Under the pieces are notes generated by a model, which saw nothing but the letters and a program-made list of their open reading frames with translations, was not told the DNA's origin and searched no databases. The position numbers and the translations under genes are program-made. From Celeribacter halophilus (GTDB lineage Bacteria > Pseudomonadota > Alphaproteobacteria > Rhodobacterales > Rhodobacteraceae): a stretch of DNA of 64,000 nt. The DNA is taken from NCBI RefSeq assembly GCF_900114135.1, contig NZ_FORY01000003.1, positions 1-64,000 on the forward strand. Direction: 5' to 3'. Of this stretch, positions 18,821 through 27,437 are shown in pieces; position 1 is the stretch's first letter; every line of letters starts with the position of its first letter.

Positions 18821-20367
18821 TGAACCGCTTCTCGCGCATGCCATTCTTTGTCCAGCTGATGCTGGTGAGCGGGGGCACGATGCTGATCCCCGCGCTCTAT
18901 GCCTTGGTGCTGCGCGACTGGAATGATGCGCGGGCGTTTTTCTACGCGGCAACGCTGTTCACCTCGCTGGCGGGGTTCATCGCCATCGCACGTTTCCGCC
19001 CCGAAGCGACCGAAGACCGCGACAGCCGCTTTGATCGTGATCGGGAGGGGCGAAACCAGCTTTTGACCCTTTTGGGGGCCTATACGGCCTTGCCGCTGAT
19101 CCTCGCCGTGCCCTTTTCCGAGGCTACGCGCGACACCACCTTCTTCAACGCCTATTTCGAGATGGTCTCCGCGCTGACCACCACGGGGGCAACGCTGTTT
19201 GACGATCCGGCGCGGCTGTCAAAACCTGTGCATCTGTGGACGGCGATTGTCGGCTGGATGGGCGGGTTCTTTGCGTGGATCACGGCGGTGGCGGTGCTGG
19301 CCCCGATGAACCTTGGCGGGTTTGAGGTGATTTCCTCGCGTCAGGCGGGCCAAAGCGAGATCCGCGCCTCCCAGATTGCCCGCGTTGCAGCCGCGCCTGA
19401 ACGGATGGCACGGTTCACGGCCAAGCTCTTTCCGGTCTATTTCGGTCTGACACTGGCGCTGTGGTTTGCGCTCGCAATGGTCGGCTCTCCGGCCTATGTG
19501 GCGCTGTGCCATGCCATGTCGGTCATGGCGACCTCCGGTATTTCTCCCGTGGGCGGGTTGACCAATGCGGGGACCGGATTTGTGGGGGAGCTTCTGGTCT
19601 TTGCCTTTCTGTTCCTTGCCTTGTCGCGCAAAACCTTCACCGCCGACCAGCCGCGACTGGATGCGCCACCGCTGTGGCGTGATCCGGAAATGAAGATCGG
19701 CCTTTCGCTGATTGTCGTGATCCCGATCCTGCTGTTCCTGCGGCACTGGGTGGGCGTTCTGGAAGTCGCCGGCGACTGGACCTTCACCCGCGCGCTTTCA
19801 TCGCTCTGGGGCAGCACGTTTATGGTTCTGTCCTTCCTGACCACCGCGGGGTTCGAGAGCATGGGCTGGGAAGAGGCGCGGCTCTGGTCAGGGCTACAGG
19901 CCCCCGGTGTGCTTTTGATGGGGCTGACGATCTTCGGCGGTGGCGTGGCAACGACGGCAGGCGGCGTGAAGCTGATCCGGCTCTATGCTCTTGTGCGCCA
20001 CGGCGAACGCGAGATCGAAAAGCTGATCTCGCCCCATTCGGTCGGCGGTGCGGGGGCCAATGCGCGGCGTATCCGGCGCGAAGGGGCCTATGTGGCATGG
20101 GTCTATTTCATGGTCTTCGCCTTCACCATTGCCGCCGTGATGATGATCCTGTCGCTCTTCGGCCTGCATTTTGAGGCAGCAGCGGTCTTTACTATTTCCG
20201 CGCTGACCACCACCGGACCTCTGGTCAATGTGGTGGGGGATGTGCCTTTGAGCTATGCGCAGCTCGGGGATCCCGAAAAGCTGATTTTGGCGGCGACGAT
20301 GGTGCTTGGGCGGCTGGAAATGCTTGCGATTATTGCGCTTTTGAATCCCGAATTCTGGAGGCGTTAA
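18820..20367 (+). CDS. trkH: TrkH-family potassium uptake membrane subunit
   Basis: A 515-residue integral membrane protein with about ten to twelve helices and repeated TTTGAT- or TTAGFE-like pore-loop segments (for example SALTTTGATLF, FLTTAGFESM and SALTTTGPLVN) that line the potassium selectivity filter. It brings in potassium, driven by the membrane potential or proton symport, and works with TrkA, whose stop codon overlaps its start by one base. Length is normal for TrkH/TrkG. Confidence 0.92.
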   Translation: MNRFSRMPFFVQLMLVSGGTMLIPALYALVLRDWNDARAFFYAATLFTSLAGFIAIARFRPEATEDRDSRFDRDREGRNQLLTLLGAYTALPLILAVPFSEATRDTTFFNAYFEMVSALTTTGATLFDDPARLSKPVHLWTAIVGWMGGFFAWITAVAVLAPMNLGGFEVISSRQAGQSEIRASQIARVAAAPERMARFTAKLFPVYFGLTLALWFALAMVGSPAYVALCHAMSVMATSGISPVGGLTNAGTGFVGELLVFAFLFLALSRKTFTADQPRLDAPPLWRDPEMKIGLSLIVVIPILLFLRHWVGVLEVAGDWTFTRALSSLWGSTFMVLSFLTTAGFESMGWEEARLWSGLQAPGVLLMGLTIFGGGVATTAGGVKLIRLYALVRHGEREIEKLISPHSVGGAGANARRIRREGAYVAWVYFMVFAFTIAAVMMILSLFGLHFEAAAVFTISALTTTGPLVNVVGDVPLSYAQLGDPEKLILAATMVLGRLEMLAIIALLNPEFWRR

Positions 20368-20546
20368 AGCGTGCGACAAAAAGCGTTAGCGCTGAACTGA
20401 CGCAAATATGCGTCGGGCGTCCTTTAAGCCACGGAAAACTCTGTTGCTTATCTTGACATTCGGTTGAATCTACGGCGAGGTGGCATCCAAGTGCTGTCGC
20501 CCGAGGGACAGCTCGCATCAAAAAGCGCAAAAAAAAGGCAAAGATT
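20368..20546. other. Gap between trkH and hfq
   Basis: It contains a short hairpin (GACGCA at 20399-20404 with TGCGTC at 20409-20414) that could end trkH transcription. It also has a good -35-like TTGACA at 20453-20458, but no convincing -10 box at the proper spacing. The hfq promoter is therefore likely here but cannot be placed. Confidence 0.4.
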
Positions 20547-20783
20547 ATGGCCGCCGATAAACAGAACCTTCAGGACGCCTTCCTTAACCACGTCCGCAAG
20601 ACCAAAGTTCCTGTAACGATTTTTCTGATCAACGGGGTAAAACTTCAGGGTGTGATTACCTGGTTTGACAACTTCTGTGTTCTCCTGCGCCGCGACGGTC
20701 AATCGCAACTCGTGTATAAACACGCGATTTCGACCATCATGCCGGCACAACCGATCAATCTCTACGACGGGGAAGAGGCCTGA
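20547..20783 (+). CDS. hfq: RNA chaperone Hfq
   Basis: A 78-residue Sm-like protein that forms hexamers and pairs small regulatory RNAs with target messages. The Sm1 motif ([22 protein letters not shown]) and the Sm2 region ([10 protein letters not shown], with the conserved KHA) are complete. The acidic C-terminal tail is very short, as usual for alphaproteobacteria. AAAGGCAAAG precedes the ATG. A strong terminator follows before hflX, so hfq may be transcribed mainly on its own. Confidence 0.97.
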   Translation: MAADKQNLQDAFLNHVRKTKVPVTIFLINGVKLQGVITWFDNFCVLLRRDGQSQLVYKHAISTIMPAQPINLYDGEEA

Positions 20784-20827
20784 TCCCAGCGCCTCTTGTA
20801 TTCCGTACGCTAAGAGTTAAGTGACGC

Positions 20828-20857
20828 ACACCTGCCGTTGTCAACGGCGGGTGTTTT
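20828..20857 (+). terminator. Intrinsic terminator after hfq
   Basis: A 12-base stem (ACACCTGCCGTT at 20828-20839 and AACGGCGGGTGT at 20843-20854) with one G-U pair and a 3-base loop, followed by a T-run. It lies between hfq and the hflX ribosome binding site. Confidence 0.8.
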
Positions 20858-20891
20858 CGTGCGTTGATCCGAAGCATTGAAGGAGCGGCAT

Positions 20892-22190
20892 TTGGCCGAA
20901 CTTTACGAACATGAGGTGAAGAAAACCCGCGCTTGGGTGCTTCATCCCGACATCACCTCCGACCGCGACCGCCGCGACCCGCAGGCGGGGCTGGAAGAGG
21001 CCGTGGCTCTGGCCGCTGCTCTGCCTGATCTCGAAGTGGTCGGTTCCGAGATTGTGCGCCTGCCGAAAATCCAACCGGGCCATCTGTTCGGCTCCGGCAA
21101 GATCGAGGAGCTGGCACAGCGTCTGGAAGCCGAAGAAATCGAACTGGTTCTGGTAGACGGGCCGGTGACGCCGGTGCAACAGCGCAATCTGGAAAAGGAC
21201 TGGAAGGTGAAACTTCTGGACCGCACGGGGCTTATTCTCGAAATTTTCTCCGATCGTGCGCGCACCCGCGAAGGTGTATTGCAGGTGGAGATGGCCGCGC
21301 TGAGTTATCAGCGCACGCGGCTGGTGCGGGCGTGGACCCACCTTGAGCGCCAACGCGGCGGGCTTGGTTTTGTTGGCGGTCCCGGCGAGACCCAGATCGA
21401 GGCCGACCGCCGCGCCATTGACGAACATCTGACCCGTCTGCGGCGTCAGTTGGAGAAGGTCGTCAAAACCCGCGAATTGCACCGCGCCTCGCGCGCAAAG
21501 GTGCCGTTCCCGATTGTCGCGCTTGTGGGCTATACCAACGCGGGCAAATCCACATTCTTTAACACGGTGACGGGTGCAGAAGTCTTTGCCAAGGACATGC
21601 TCTTTGCCACGCTGGACCCGACCATGCGGCAACTCAAACTCAAGGACGCTCACGGGGGTGACCGCGAGATTATCCTGTCGGACACGGTGGGGTTCATCTC
21701 CAACCTGCCGACACAGCTTGTTGCCGCCTTCCGTGCGACGCTGGAAGAGGTGCTGGACGCCGATCTGATCCTTCATGTGCGAGACATCGCCAGCGAGGAG
21801 AGTGAGACGCAAAAAGAGGACGTTCTGAAAATCCTAAACGATCTGGGCATCAAGGATGACGCGCCCATGTTCGAGGTTTGGAACAAGATCGACCTGCTGG
21901 ACCCCGAGGCCCATGCCGCCCGCATGGAGCGCGCCGAGGCCGAAGAGGATGTCTTTGCAATCTCTGCGGTGACGGGCGAGGGGGTCGAGGCGCTTCTGGC
22001 CGCGATTTCCGCCTATTTCGAAGAGGACAAGATTGAACGCGATTTGCTTCTGCCCTATGCGCAAGGCAAGAAACGCGCATGGCTCTTTGAAGAGGGTGTG
22101 GTTCTGAACGAAGAAATGGTCGAGGACGGCTATGCGCTCAAAGTGCTCTGGACGCCGCGACAGGAAAAGAAATTTCGGGAGATGACATGA
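20892..22190 (+). CDS. hflX: HflX, ribosome-associated GTPase
   Basis: A 432-residue GTPase that binds the 50S subunit and splits stalled or heat-damaged ribosomes. The N-terminal HflX domain includes the glycine-rich HLERQRGGLGFVGGPGE segment. The G domain follows with GYTNAGKST (G1), DTVGFIS (G3) and NKID (G4). The TTG at 20892 has AAGGAG six bases upstream and was preferred over the TTG at 20877, which overlaps that signal. The hfq-hflX order is conserved widely. A small gene of unknown function overlaps its stop codon. Confidence 0.94.
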   Translation: MAELYEHEVKKTRAWVLHPDITSDRDRRDPQAGLEEAVALAAALPDLEVVGSEIVRLPKIQPGHLFGSGKIEELAQRLEAEEIELVLVDGPVTPVQQRNLEKDWKVKLLDRTGLILEIFSDRARTREGVLQVEMAALSYQRTRLVRAWTHLERQRGGLGFVGGPGETQIEADRRAIDEHLTRLRRQLEKVVKTRELHRASRAKVPFPIVALVGYTNAGKSTFFNTVTGAEVFAKDMLFATLDPTMRQLKLKDAHGGDREIILSDTVGFISNLPTQLVAAFRATLEEVLDADLILHVRDIASEESETQKEDVLKILNDLGIKDDAPMFEVWNKIDLLDPEAHAARMERAEAEEDVFAISAVTGEGVEALLAAISAYFEEDKIERDLLLPYAQGKKRAWLFEEGVVLNEEMVEDGYALKVLWTPRQEKKFREMT

Positions 22191-22564
22191 GCGCCGAGAA
22201 AACCAAAACCCCCGCAAAGACACCGCTGGCCAAGGCCGCGTCGGCCAAGGGTGAGAAGGCGCCGCAAAAGCGTCTGTTCATGATGTTGTTCGAAGCCACG
22301 GCAGGCGCGAAAACCGGCCTGCGCATGGGCGCGCGTCATGCCATCATGGTCTTTATGGTGGCCTCCGAGAAGAAATTCGCCATCGGCAAGGCGTTCAAAG
22401 GGCTGGAAGTCACCGGCTGGACCGGCATGCAGATCAAGAAAGGCGCGGATATCACCGGACAGAAACGTTTCGAGGACAAGGCACTGGATGCCTCCGCACG
22501 TAAAGCCATGCAAAAAGGCGCGGCGTTTCTGGTTTATAAAGACGAGGTCAAAGGGCAGGCGTGA
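22187..22564 (+). CDS. Hypothetical small basic protein coupled to hflX
   Basis: A 125-residue protein not recognised as a known family. It has a lysine/alanine-rich, probably disordered start (residues 1-28) and then a folded-looking region with FMMLFEATAGAKTGLRMGARHAIMVFMVAS and a charged C-terminal part. Its start overlaps the hflX stop (ATGA), so it is translated with it. There is no signal peptide and no clear membrane helix; the methionine-rich segment is only moderately hydrophobic. A ribosome- or RNA-related role is a guess from context and charge. Confidence 0.65.
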   Translation: MSAEKTKTPAKTPLAKAASAKGEKAPQKRLFMMLFEATAGAKTGLRMGARHAIMVFMVASEKKFAIGKAFKGLEVTGWTGMQIKKGADITGQKRFEDKALDASARKAMQKGAAFLVYKDEVKGQA

Positions 22565-22568
22565 GGCG

Positions 22569-23114
22569 TTAGATCGCCCGCGCAGGATTGCCTGCGACCC
22601 GCGCTCCGGCGGGAACGTCTTTCGTGACAACCGCGCCCGCGCCGACAATCGCGCCATCGCCCACCGTCACGCCGGGCAAGAGGATCGCCCCGCCGCCGAT
22701 CCAGACATCCGCCCCGATGGTGACGGGCAGGGCGCGTTCGATCAACTGGCCGCGCAGCTTGGGATCACGGTGGTGGTCGGCGCAGTAGATCTGTGTGCGC
22801 GGACCGATCATGCTGTGCGCGCCGATCTCCACCCGCGCACTGTCCAGCACCACACAGCCGACATTGAGAAACGCCTCCTCGCCCAGATGGAGGTTTTCGC
22901 CATAGAGCAGATGAAATTGCCCCTCGATCCGTGCGCTGTCCGGCGCGGTGCCCAGCAGGGCTCTGAGGGTCGGATGAATGTCGCCGCGCTTTGAGGGCAG
23001 GGCGCTATTGTGCAGATGCACGGCGTCGAAGACCTTCATCCGCTGCGCGTCAATCTCGGGGTCCATGGAACAATACCAGTCTCCCGCACGCATTTTGTCC
23101 CGTTCCGATCTCAT
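22569..23114 (-). CDS. Maltose/galactoside-type O-acetyltransferase (hexapeptide repeat)
   Basis: A 181-residue acetyl-CoA-dependent transferase of the LacA/Maa/NodL type. The N-terminal segment MRAGDWYCSMDPEI is the Mac domain. A left-handed beta helix of hexapeptide repeats follows, with the catalytic histidine in YCADHHRDP and WIGGGAILLPGVTVGDGAIVGAGAV near the end. It acetylates a sugar hydroxyl; the acceptor is unknown. The start overlaps the stop of the penicillin acylase gene by four bases, so both belong to one transcript. Confidence 0.88.
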   Translation of the reverse strand: MRSERDKMRAGDWYCSMDPEIDAQRMKVFDAVHLHNSALPSKRGDIHPTLRALLGTAPDSARIEGQFHLLYGENLHLGEEAFLNVGCVVLDSARVEIGAHSMIGPRTQIYCADHHRDPKLRGQLIERALPVTIGADVWIGGGAILLPGVTVGDGAIVGAGAVVTKDVPAGARVAGNPARAI

Positions 23115-25567
23115 TGCGGCAACAGATGCGTGATGCCCACGCCCGCCGCACGCGCCAGTTCCGGATCAAGGCTCATCGGCACATATTCTCCGCGCCGCCA
23201 CAGCTCACCCAGATCGTCGTAATGGCGCGACAGCGGGTGGCCGGACTGGCCGGTGGCGATGATAAAGACCGAACTGTCAGGGTCTGCGAAATCATAGACC
23301 CCGCGATAGGCGGCACCGTGGACATTGACGAAAGGATCGTCGGGATCGCCGGAGGTCACGCCGCGCATCAGTGTGTTGTCGCCGCCGGAGGTCGATTGAC
23401 GGATGTTCACCACCCATTTGAGGAAGGGCACATTGCCCAGAACCGGATGGTCGTGATGGGCCATATGCGCATCCCCCCAGCGTAGCGATTCAAGGTTGCT
23501 CGAATAATGCTCATCGATCCACAACAAAGCATCGTCGAGAGACAGACGTGCGATGTCGGTGCAGGTCTCTACCGGAGCGGACTGGATCACGTCACACCAT
23601 GCGGACGCGCCGTCGATGTCACGGTAGACACGCTCAATGAACAGCGGATCGACATGGGTGAAGGCATGGGCCAGAGGGCCGATCTCGTCGCGGATGAGCC
23701 GGTCCTGAAGCGCGCGCATCCATGCGTAATAGATCAGAGGTTCCGGCAGGTGTTCGTTCATCTCGCCATTCCACTCGGCCAGAAGCTCCAGCGCGCGCTG
23801 GCGCTGGCGTTCGGGCGTGCCTTCGGGCGCAGCCTCTCCGGTGAACCACAGATCGGCCCCGACCAGCGGCAAAAGCGTGCGGGCCGAAGGGGAGACCACA
23901 TCGTTTTGCACTTCGATGAAACTGTCGCGGGTATGGACCTCGCGCATTTGCATCAGGCGTTGCCAGCGCTGCACCCGCTGCGTGTCACCCCAATGGTAGG
24001 ACAGATGGTCGGGGAAGGGGGCGTCCACCGTCTTGTTGTTGGTGTTGCCAATAATCCCGTCGCGCCCTGCGGTGAACAGGGGCAGATCGTTGAAATCACG
24101 CCAGCCCTGCCAGCGGTTCGTCTCCAGCCAGCCGGGGGAGGGAATCCGCCCCTTGGACTGGTGGCGTGCATCGCGCAGCGGCGCGCGCCCGATCACTTTC
24201 ATCTGCACTCGGTCGGGATCGGCCATAGCAAGGTTGAGCGCAGGGGCAGCAAAGTCGCGGGCCGCCGCCATGGCTTCGCTCAGGGTGCGGGCATGGTTGA
24301 GCGCCACGGCAGAGGACATGGAGCGGTCATCGGACACTAAAGCGGTCCACGCCACGGAGACCAGATGGCCGGACGGTGTGATCGTGTCGACATCAAAGGC
24401 GGTGGCCGGCAGGATCGGCCCGTTCTCGGACCATTGCAGGGTCAGGGTCTGCGGCGGTGCGCCCTTGATCTGTACAATCGAGGGGCGGGTCTGAAGCGGT
24501 TTGTATCCTTCCGGTGTGAGCACTTCGTTTGGCGCGTCGGGATTCTGCTTTTCGATATAGAGATCGGCGTCATCGAGATAGGCCGCCGTGATGCCCCAGC
24601 CAAAGCGTTCGTGCCGTCCCGAAATGATGGCGGGAATGCCCGGCACGGAGGCCCCGATCACGCCGCCGGTCGAAAGCTCCAGTCGCGCCAGATACCATGC
24701 GCCGGGGGCGGAGAAATTCAGATGCGGGTCATTGGCCAGAAGCGTCGCGCCTGTGGCCGAGCGTTCGGGACCGGCGGCCCAGACATTCGACGCGCCTGCC
24801 AGCCCCGCTTCGGGAAAGGGCGACATGGCATATTGCGTGCCGGATGCGGGCTTGCCCGGCTGTGCTTCGGGAAACAGTTCGGCATAGGAGGGTAGAACGC
24901 CCAGACCTGTGCCCGGCGCGTCCGGCATGAGATCCTTGAGCCGGTCTTGCGGCAGGAGCAGGGAAGCCTGCGCGCGCAACACCTCGTTAGGGATCTGGTC
25001 GGAAAGCTGCACCGCCACCAGTTTCAGGATCGCGATGGAATCGGCGGGCTGCCAATAGGCGATTTCGGAGGGGAAGAGAAAGAATTCCGGTGCACCACGT
25101 CCCAATGCGCCTTCGTTCACCTCGGCAATCCATGCGTTGACGCCGCGGGCATAGGCCTCCAGCGCGGCGGTGGCCTTGGGGGTCTGGACCCGTGCGGAGG
25201 CTTTCGCCGCCTCGTAAAGCCCCAGCCTGCGCATCAGCTCGTCGGTCTTGAGCGTGCGCTCGCCGAATATCTCGGAGAGCCGCCCCTGTGCCGTCCGGCG
25301 CAGAAGCATCATCTGGAAGAGCCGGTCCTGCGCATGGGCAAAGCCCAGCCCGTAATAGACATCCTCGTCGCTCTCGCCGAAGATATGCGGCACATTGGCG
25401 TTGTCGCGGGCGATTTCCACCGGCGCGGCAATGCCATCGACCTCGTAATCGGCGTTGTAATCGGGCAGCGAGCGGGCGGCGAGCCAATAGGTCAGCCAGA
25501 TCGCGAGGACGGTGAGCAGAACGAGACCTGAGACGATCTTGAGCAGCAACGAAAAGATGCGGGCCAT
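23111..25567 (-). CDS. Penicillin acylase family amidohydrolase (Ntn hydrolase)
   Basis: An 818-residue secreted or membrane-tethered amidase. A hydrophobic N-terminal helix (about residues 8-31) exports it. The chain is made as a precursor that would cleave itself before the nucleophile Ser260 in GASNVWAAG, giving a small alpha and a large beta subunit with a short spacer. Relatives hydrolyse beta-lactams or acyl-homoserine lactones; the natural substrate here is unknown. An acetyltransferase gene overlaps its end. Length fits the family. Confidence 0.88.
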   Translation of the reverse strand: MARIFSLLLKIVSGLVLLTVLAIWLTYWLAARSLPDYNADYEVDGIAAPVEIARDNANVPHIFGESDEDVYYGLGFAHAQDRLFQMMLLRRTAQGRLSEIFGERTLKTDELMRRLGLYEAAKASARVQTPKATAALEAYARGVNAWIAEVNEGALGRGAPEFFLFPSEIAYWQPADSIAILKLVAVQLSDQIPNEVLRAQASLLLPQDRLKDLMPDAPGTGLGVLPSYAELFPEAQPGKPASGTQYAMSPFPEAGLAGASNVWAAGPERSATGATLLANDPHLNFSAPGAWYLARLELSTGGVIGASVPGIPAIISGRHERFGWGITAAYLDDADLYIEKQNPDAPNEVLTPEGYKPLQTRPSIVQIKGAPPQTLTLQWSENGPILPATAFDVDTITPSGHLVSVAWTALVSDDRSMSSAVALNHARTLSEAMAAARDFAAPALNLAMADPDRVQMKVIGRAPLRDARHQSKGRIPSPGWLETNRWQGWRDFNDLPLFTAGRDGIIGNTNNKTVDAPFPDHLSYHWGDTQRVQRWQRLMQMREVHTRDSFIEVQNDVVSPSARTLLPLVGADLWFTGEAAPEGTPERQRQRALELLAEWNGEMNEHLPEPLIYYAWMRALQDRLIRDEIGPLAHAFTHVDPLFIERVYRDIDGASAWCDVIQSAPVETCTDIARLSLDDALLWIDEHYSSNLESLRWGDAHMAHHDHPVLGNVPFLKWVVNIRQSTSGGDNTLMRGVTSGDPDDPFVNVHGAAYRGVYDFADPDSSVFIIATGQSGHPLSRHYDDLGELWRRGEYVPMSLDPELARAAGVGITHLLPQ

Positions 25568-25670
25568 ATGGGGCGACCTGTAAGGCTTGTGCGTGAATAG
25601 CGGTTGACGGTGCAGCGCGAGCAGCTACCGTTTGCGTCGTTAAACCACATCGACGCGCGAGGGAAAAGCC

Positions 25671-26543
25671 ATGGCGAAAACTGCATTCTTGGGTCTGGGG
25701 GTCATGGGCTATCCGATGGCAGGACATCTGGTGGCACAAGGACATGAGGTGACGGTCTACAACCGCACCACGGCGAAGGCGGAAAAATGGGCCGCGGAGC
25801 ATGACGGAGCCTTTGCTCCAACGCCGAAAGAGGCCGCAGAGGGCTGTGATTTCGTGATGTCCTGTGTCGGCAATGACGACGATTTGCGCTCGGTCTGTCT
25901 TGGACCGGAGGGTGCTTTTGCCGGTATGAAGCCCGGCGCGGTGTTTGTCGATCACACAACTGTGTCCGCAAAAGTCACCCGCGAACTGGCCGCGATCGCC
26001 GCAGAGGCCGGAATCGGCTATGTCGATGCGCCCGTCTCAGGCGGTCAGGCGGGGGCCGAGAACGGTGTGCTGTCGGTGATGTGCGGCGGCTCGGAGGCGG
26101 ATTTCGCCAAGGCGGAGCCGATGATGGCGGCCTATGGCAAGATCGTCAAACGTCTGGGCGAGGTCGGCATGGGCCAGACCGCCAAGATGTGCAACCAGAT
26201 CTGTATCGCGGGGCTGGTTCAAGGGCTGTCCGAGGCGCTTTTGCTGGCGGAGAATTCCGGCCTTGATGGCGAGGCGCTCGTCGATGTGATTTCCGGCGGT
26301 GCGGCGGGCAGTTGGCAGATGGTCAACCGCCACAAGACCATGCTGGCGGGAGAATATGAACACGGGTTCGCCGTGGACTGGATGCGCAAGGATCTTGCGA
26401 TTTGTCTGGAAGCCGGTGAGGAAACCGGCACGCCTTTGCCGGTCACGGCTCTGGTTGATCAGTTTTACAAGGATGTGCAGACCATGGGCGGCGGGCGTTG
26501 GGATACGTCGAGCCTGATGGCGCGGTTGAAAGCTTTTATGTGA
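25671..26543 (+). CDS. NAD(P)-dependent beta-hydroxyacid dehydrogenase (HIBADH/glyoxylate reductase family)
   Basis: A 290-residue soluble oxidoreductase. It starts with the Rossmann motif GLGVMGYPMAGHL. The substrate-binding DAPVSGGQAGAENG follows near residue 122, and the catalytic lysine lies in GMGQTAKMCNQI. The family includes 3-hydroxyisobutyrate dehydrogenase, tartronate semialdehyde reductase and glyoxylate/succinic semialdehyde reductase; the exact substrate is not decidable. It is transcribed divergently from the penicillin acylase and is probably a single gene. Confidence 0.88.
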   Translation: MAKTAFLGLGVMGYPMAGHLVAQGHEVTVYNRTTAKAEKWAAEHDGAFAPTPKEAAEGCDFVMSCVGNDDDLRSVCLGPEGAFAGMKPGAVFVDHTTVSAKVTRELAAIAAEAGIGYVDAPVSGGQAGAENGVLSVMCGGSEADFAKAEPMMAAYGKIVKRLGEVGMGQTAKMCNQICIAGLVQGLSEALLLAENSGLDGEALVDVISGGAAGSWQMVNRHKTMLAGEYEHGFAVDWMRKDLAICLEAGEETGTPLPVTALVDQFYKDVQTMGGGRWDTSSLMARLKAFM

Positions 26544-26639
26544 GTATTTCCGGCACAAAGGAGCAGGCGCGCCGCGTGGCGTGTCTGTGTTCTGTCTGCT
26601 GGTCTGACGTGACCCTGTGCCTGACGTTTTGGCAGGCGG

Positions 26640-27437
26640 TTATTGGCAGAGCAGGTTGTCGAGGGCTGTGATGGCCTCTGCCGTGTCCATGTCGGCGCTT
26701 TGCGCTCCGAAGAGGTTTTGCAGGGCTGTGCGGGTCCTGCGTCCGGGGATGCCGTCCAGCGGGCCGGGGTTTTCTCCGGCCTCAACGAGCAGACGTTGCA
26801 GGGTGATGCCGGGGGCCCCTTCGGGGATCGCGGCGAGCCCGCAGGGGGCTGTGTCCTCCGCGGGCACTGGCGCAACTGGCGCGGTTTCCTCGGTGATTTG
26901 AGCGGTTGGCTCTGGTGCGACGGTGTCCGGAGTGATGGTATCTATCGAAAGCGGGGCTTGCGGCGCAGGTGTCGGGCTTTCCGGCGGGATATCCTGCACC
27001 AAGGCGGGCACGGTGCCATCCGGTGGCGGGGCTGTGCCGTCCGGCTCGGACGCCAGAAGCTGTTGTGCGGCATCGCCACCGAGCAGGCAGGCCTCCAGCA
27101 AGTCTGCTGTATCGAGCGCTGCCTGAGGTGCGGTGCCGGTGACGGATTTCTGGCATGTGCCCGCGTCACACAGGACGGTGATCTCCCAGTCGGAACTGGA
27201 CGCGCTCGGGCTGAGCGCGGCCTCGCCATTGGCGTAGATGCGATAGAAGAAATTCCGCACCGTGCCTTCCTGCCATATGCCGGGGTAGGTCGGGCTGGGA
27301 ATGTCCACATGGCGGGTTTCCACCGCTGTGGCACCGGGAAGCGGAATGTCGAACCCTGCGCCCACGCAGGTCTGTGCAAAGGCAGGCAGAGCAGGCAGGG
27401 CGCAGGCGATCAGAGAGAGGGTGAGCGTCTTTTTCAT
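26640..27437 (-). CDS. Secreted protein with Cys-pair N-terminal domain and peptidoglycan-binding-like C-terminus
   Basis: A 265-residue exported protein, last in the eight-gene glycan operon. A signal peptide is clear (MKKTLTLSLIACALPALPAFA). Residues about 22-110 form a small domain with IYANGEA and a cysteine pair (CDAGTC). A Pro/Thr/Glu-rich linker (about 130-190) follows. The end reads LQRLLVEAGENPGPLDGIPGRRTRTAL, which resembles a peptidoglycan-binding type 1 repeat. The same N-terminal domain seems to occur in the barrel protein encoded at 38253-39761. Its start overlaps the preceding DUF3131 gene by four bases. Its likely role is a periplasmic anchor or scaffold near the wall. Confidence 0.78.
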   Translation of the reverse strand: MKKTLTLSLIACALPALPAFAQTCVGAGFDIPLPGATAVETRHVDIPSPTYPGIWQEGTVRNFFYRIYANGEAALSPSASSSDWEITVLCDAGTCQKSVTGTAPQAALDTADLLEACLLGGDAAQQLLASEPDGTAPPPDGTVPALVQDIPPESPTPAPQAPLSIDTITPDTVAPEPTAQITEETAPVAPVPAEDTAPCGLAAIPEGAPGITLQRLLVEAGENPGPLDGIPGRRTRTALQNLFGAQSADMDTAEAITALDNLLCQ

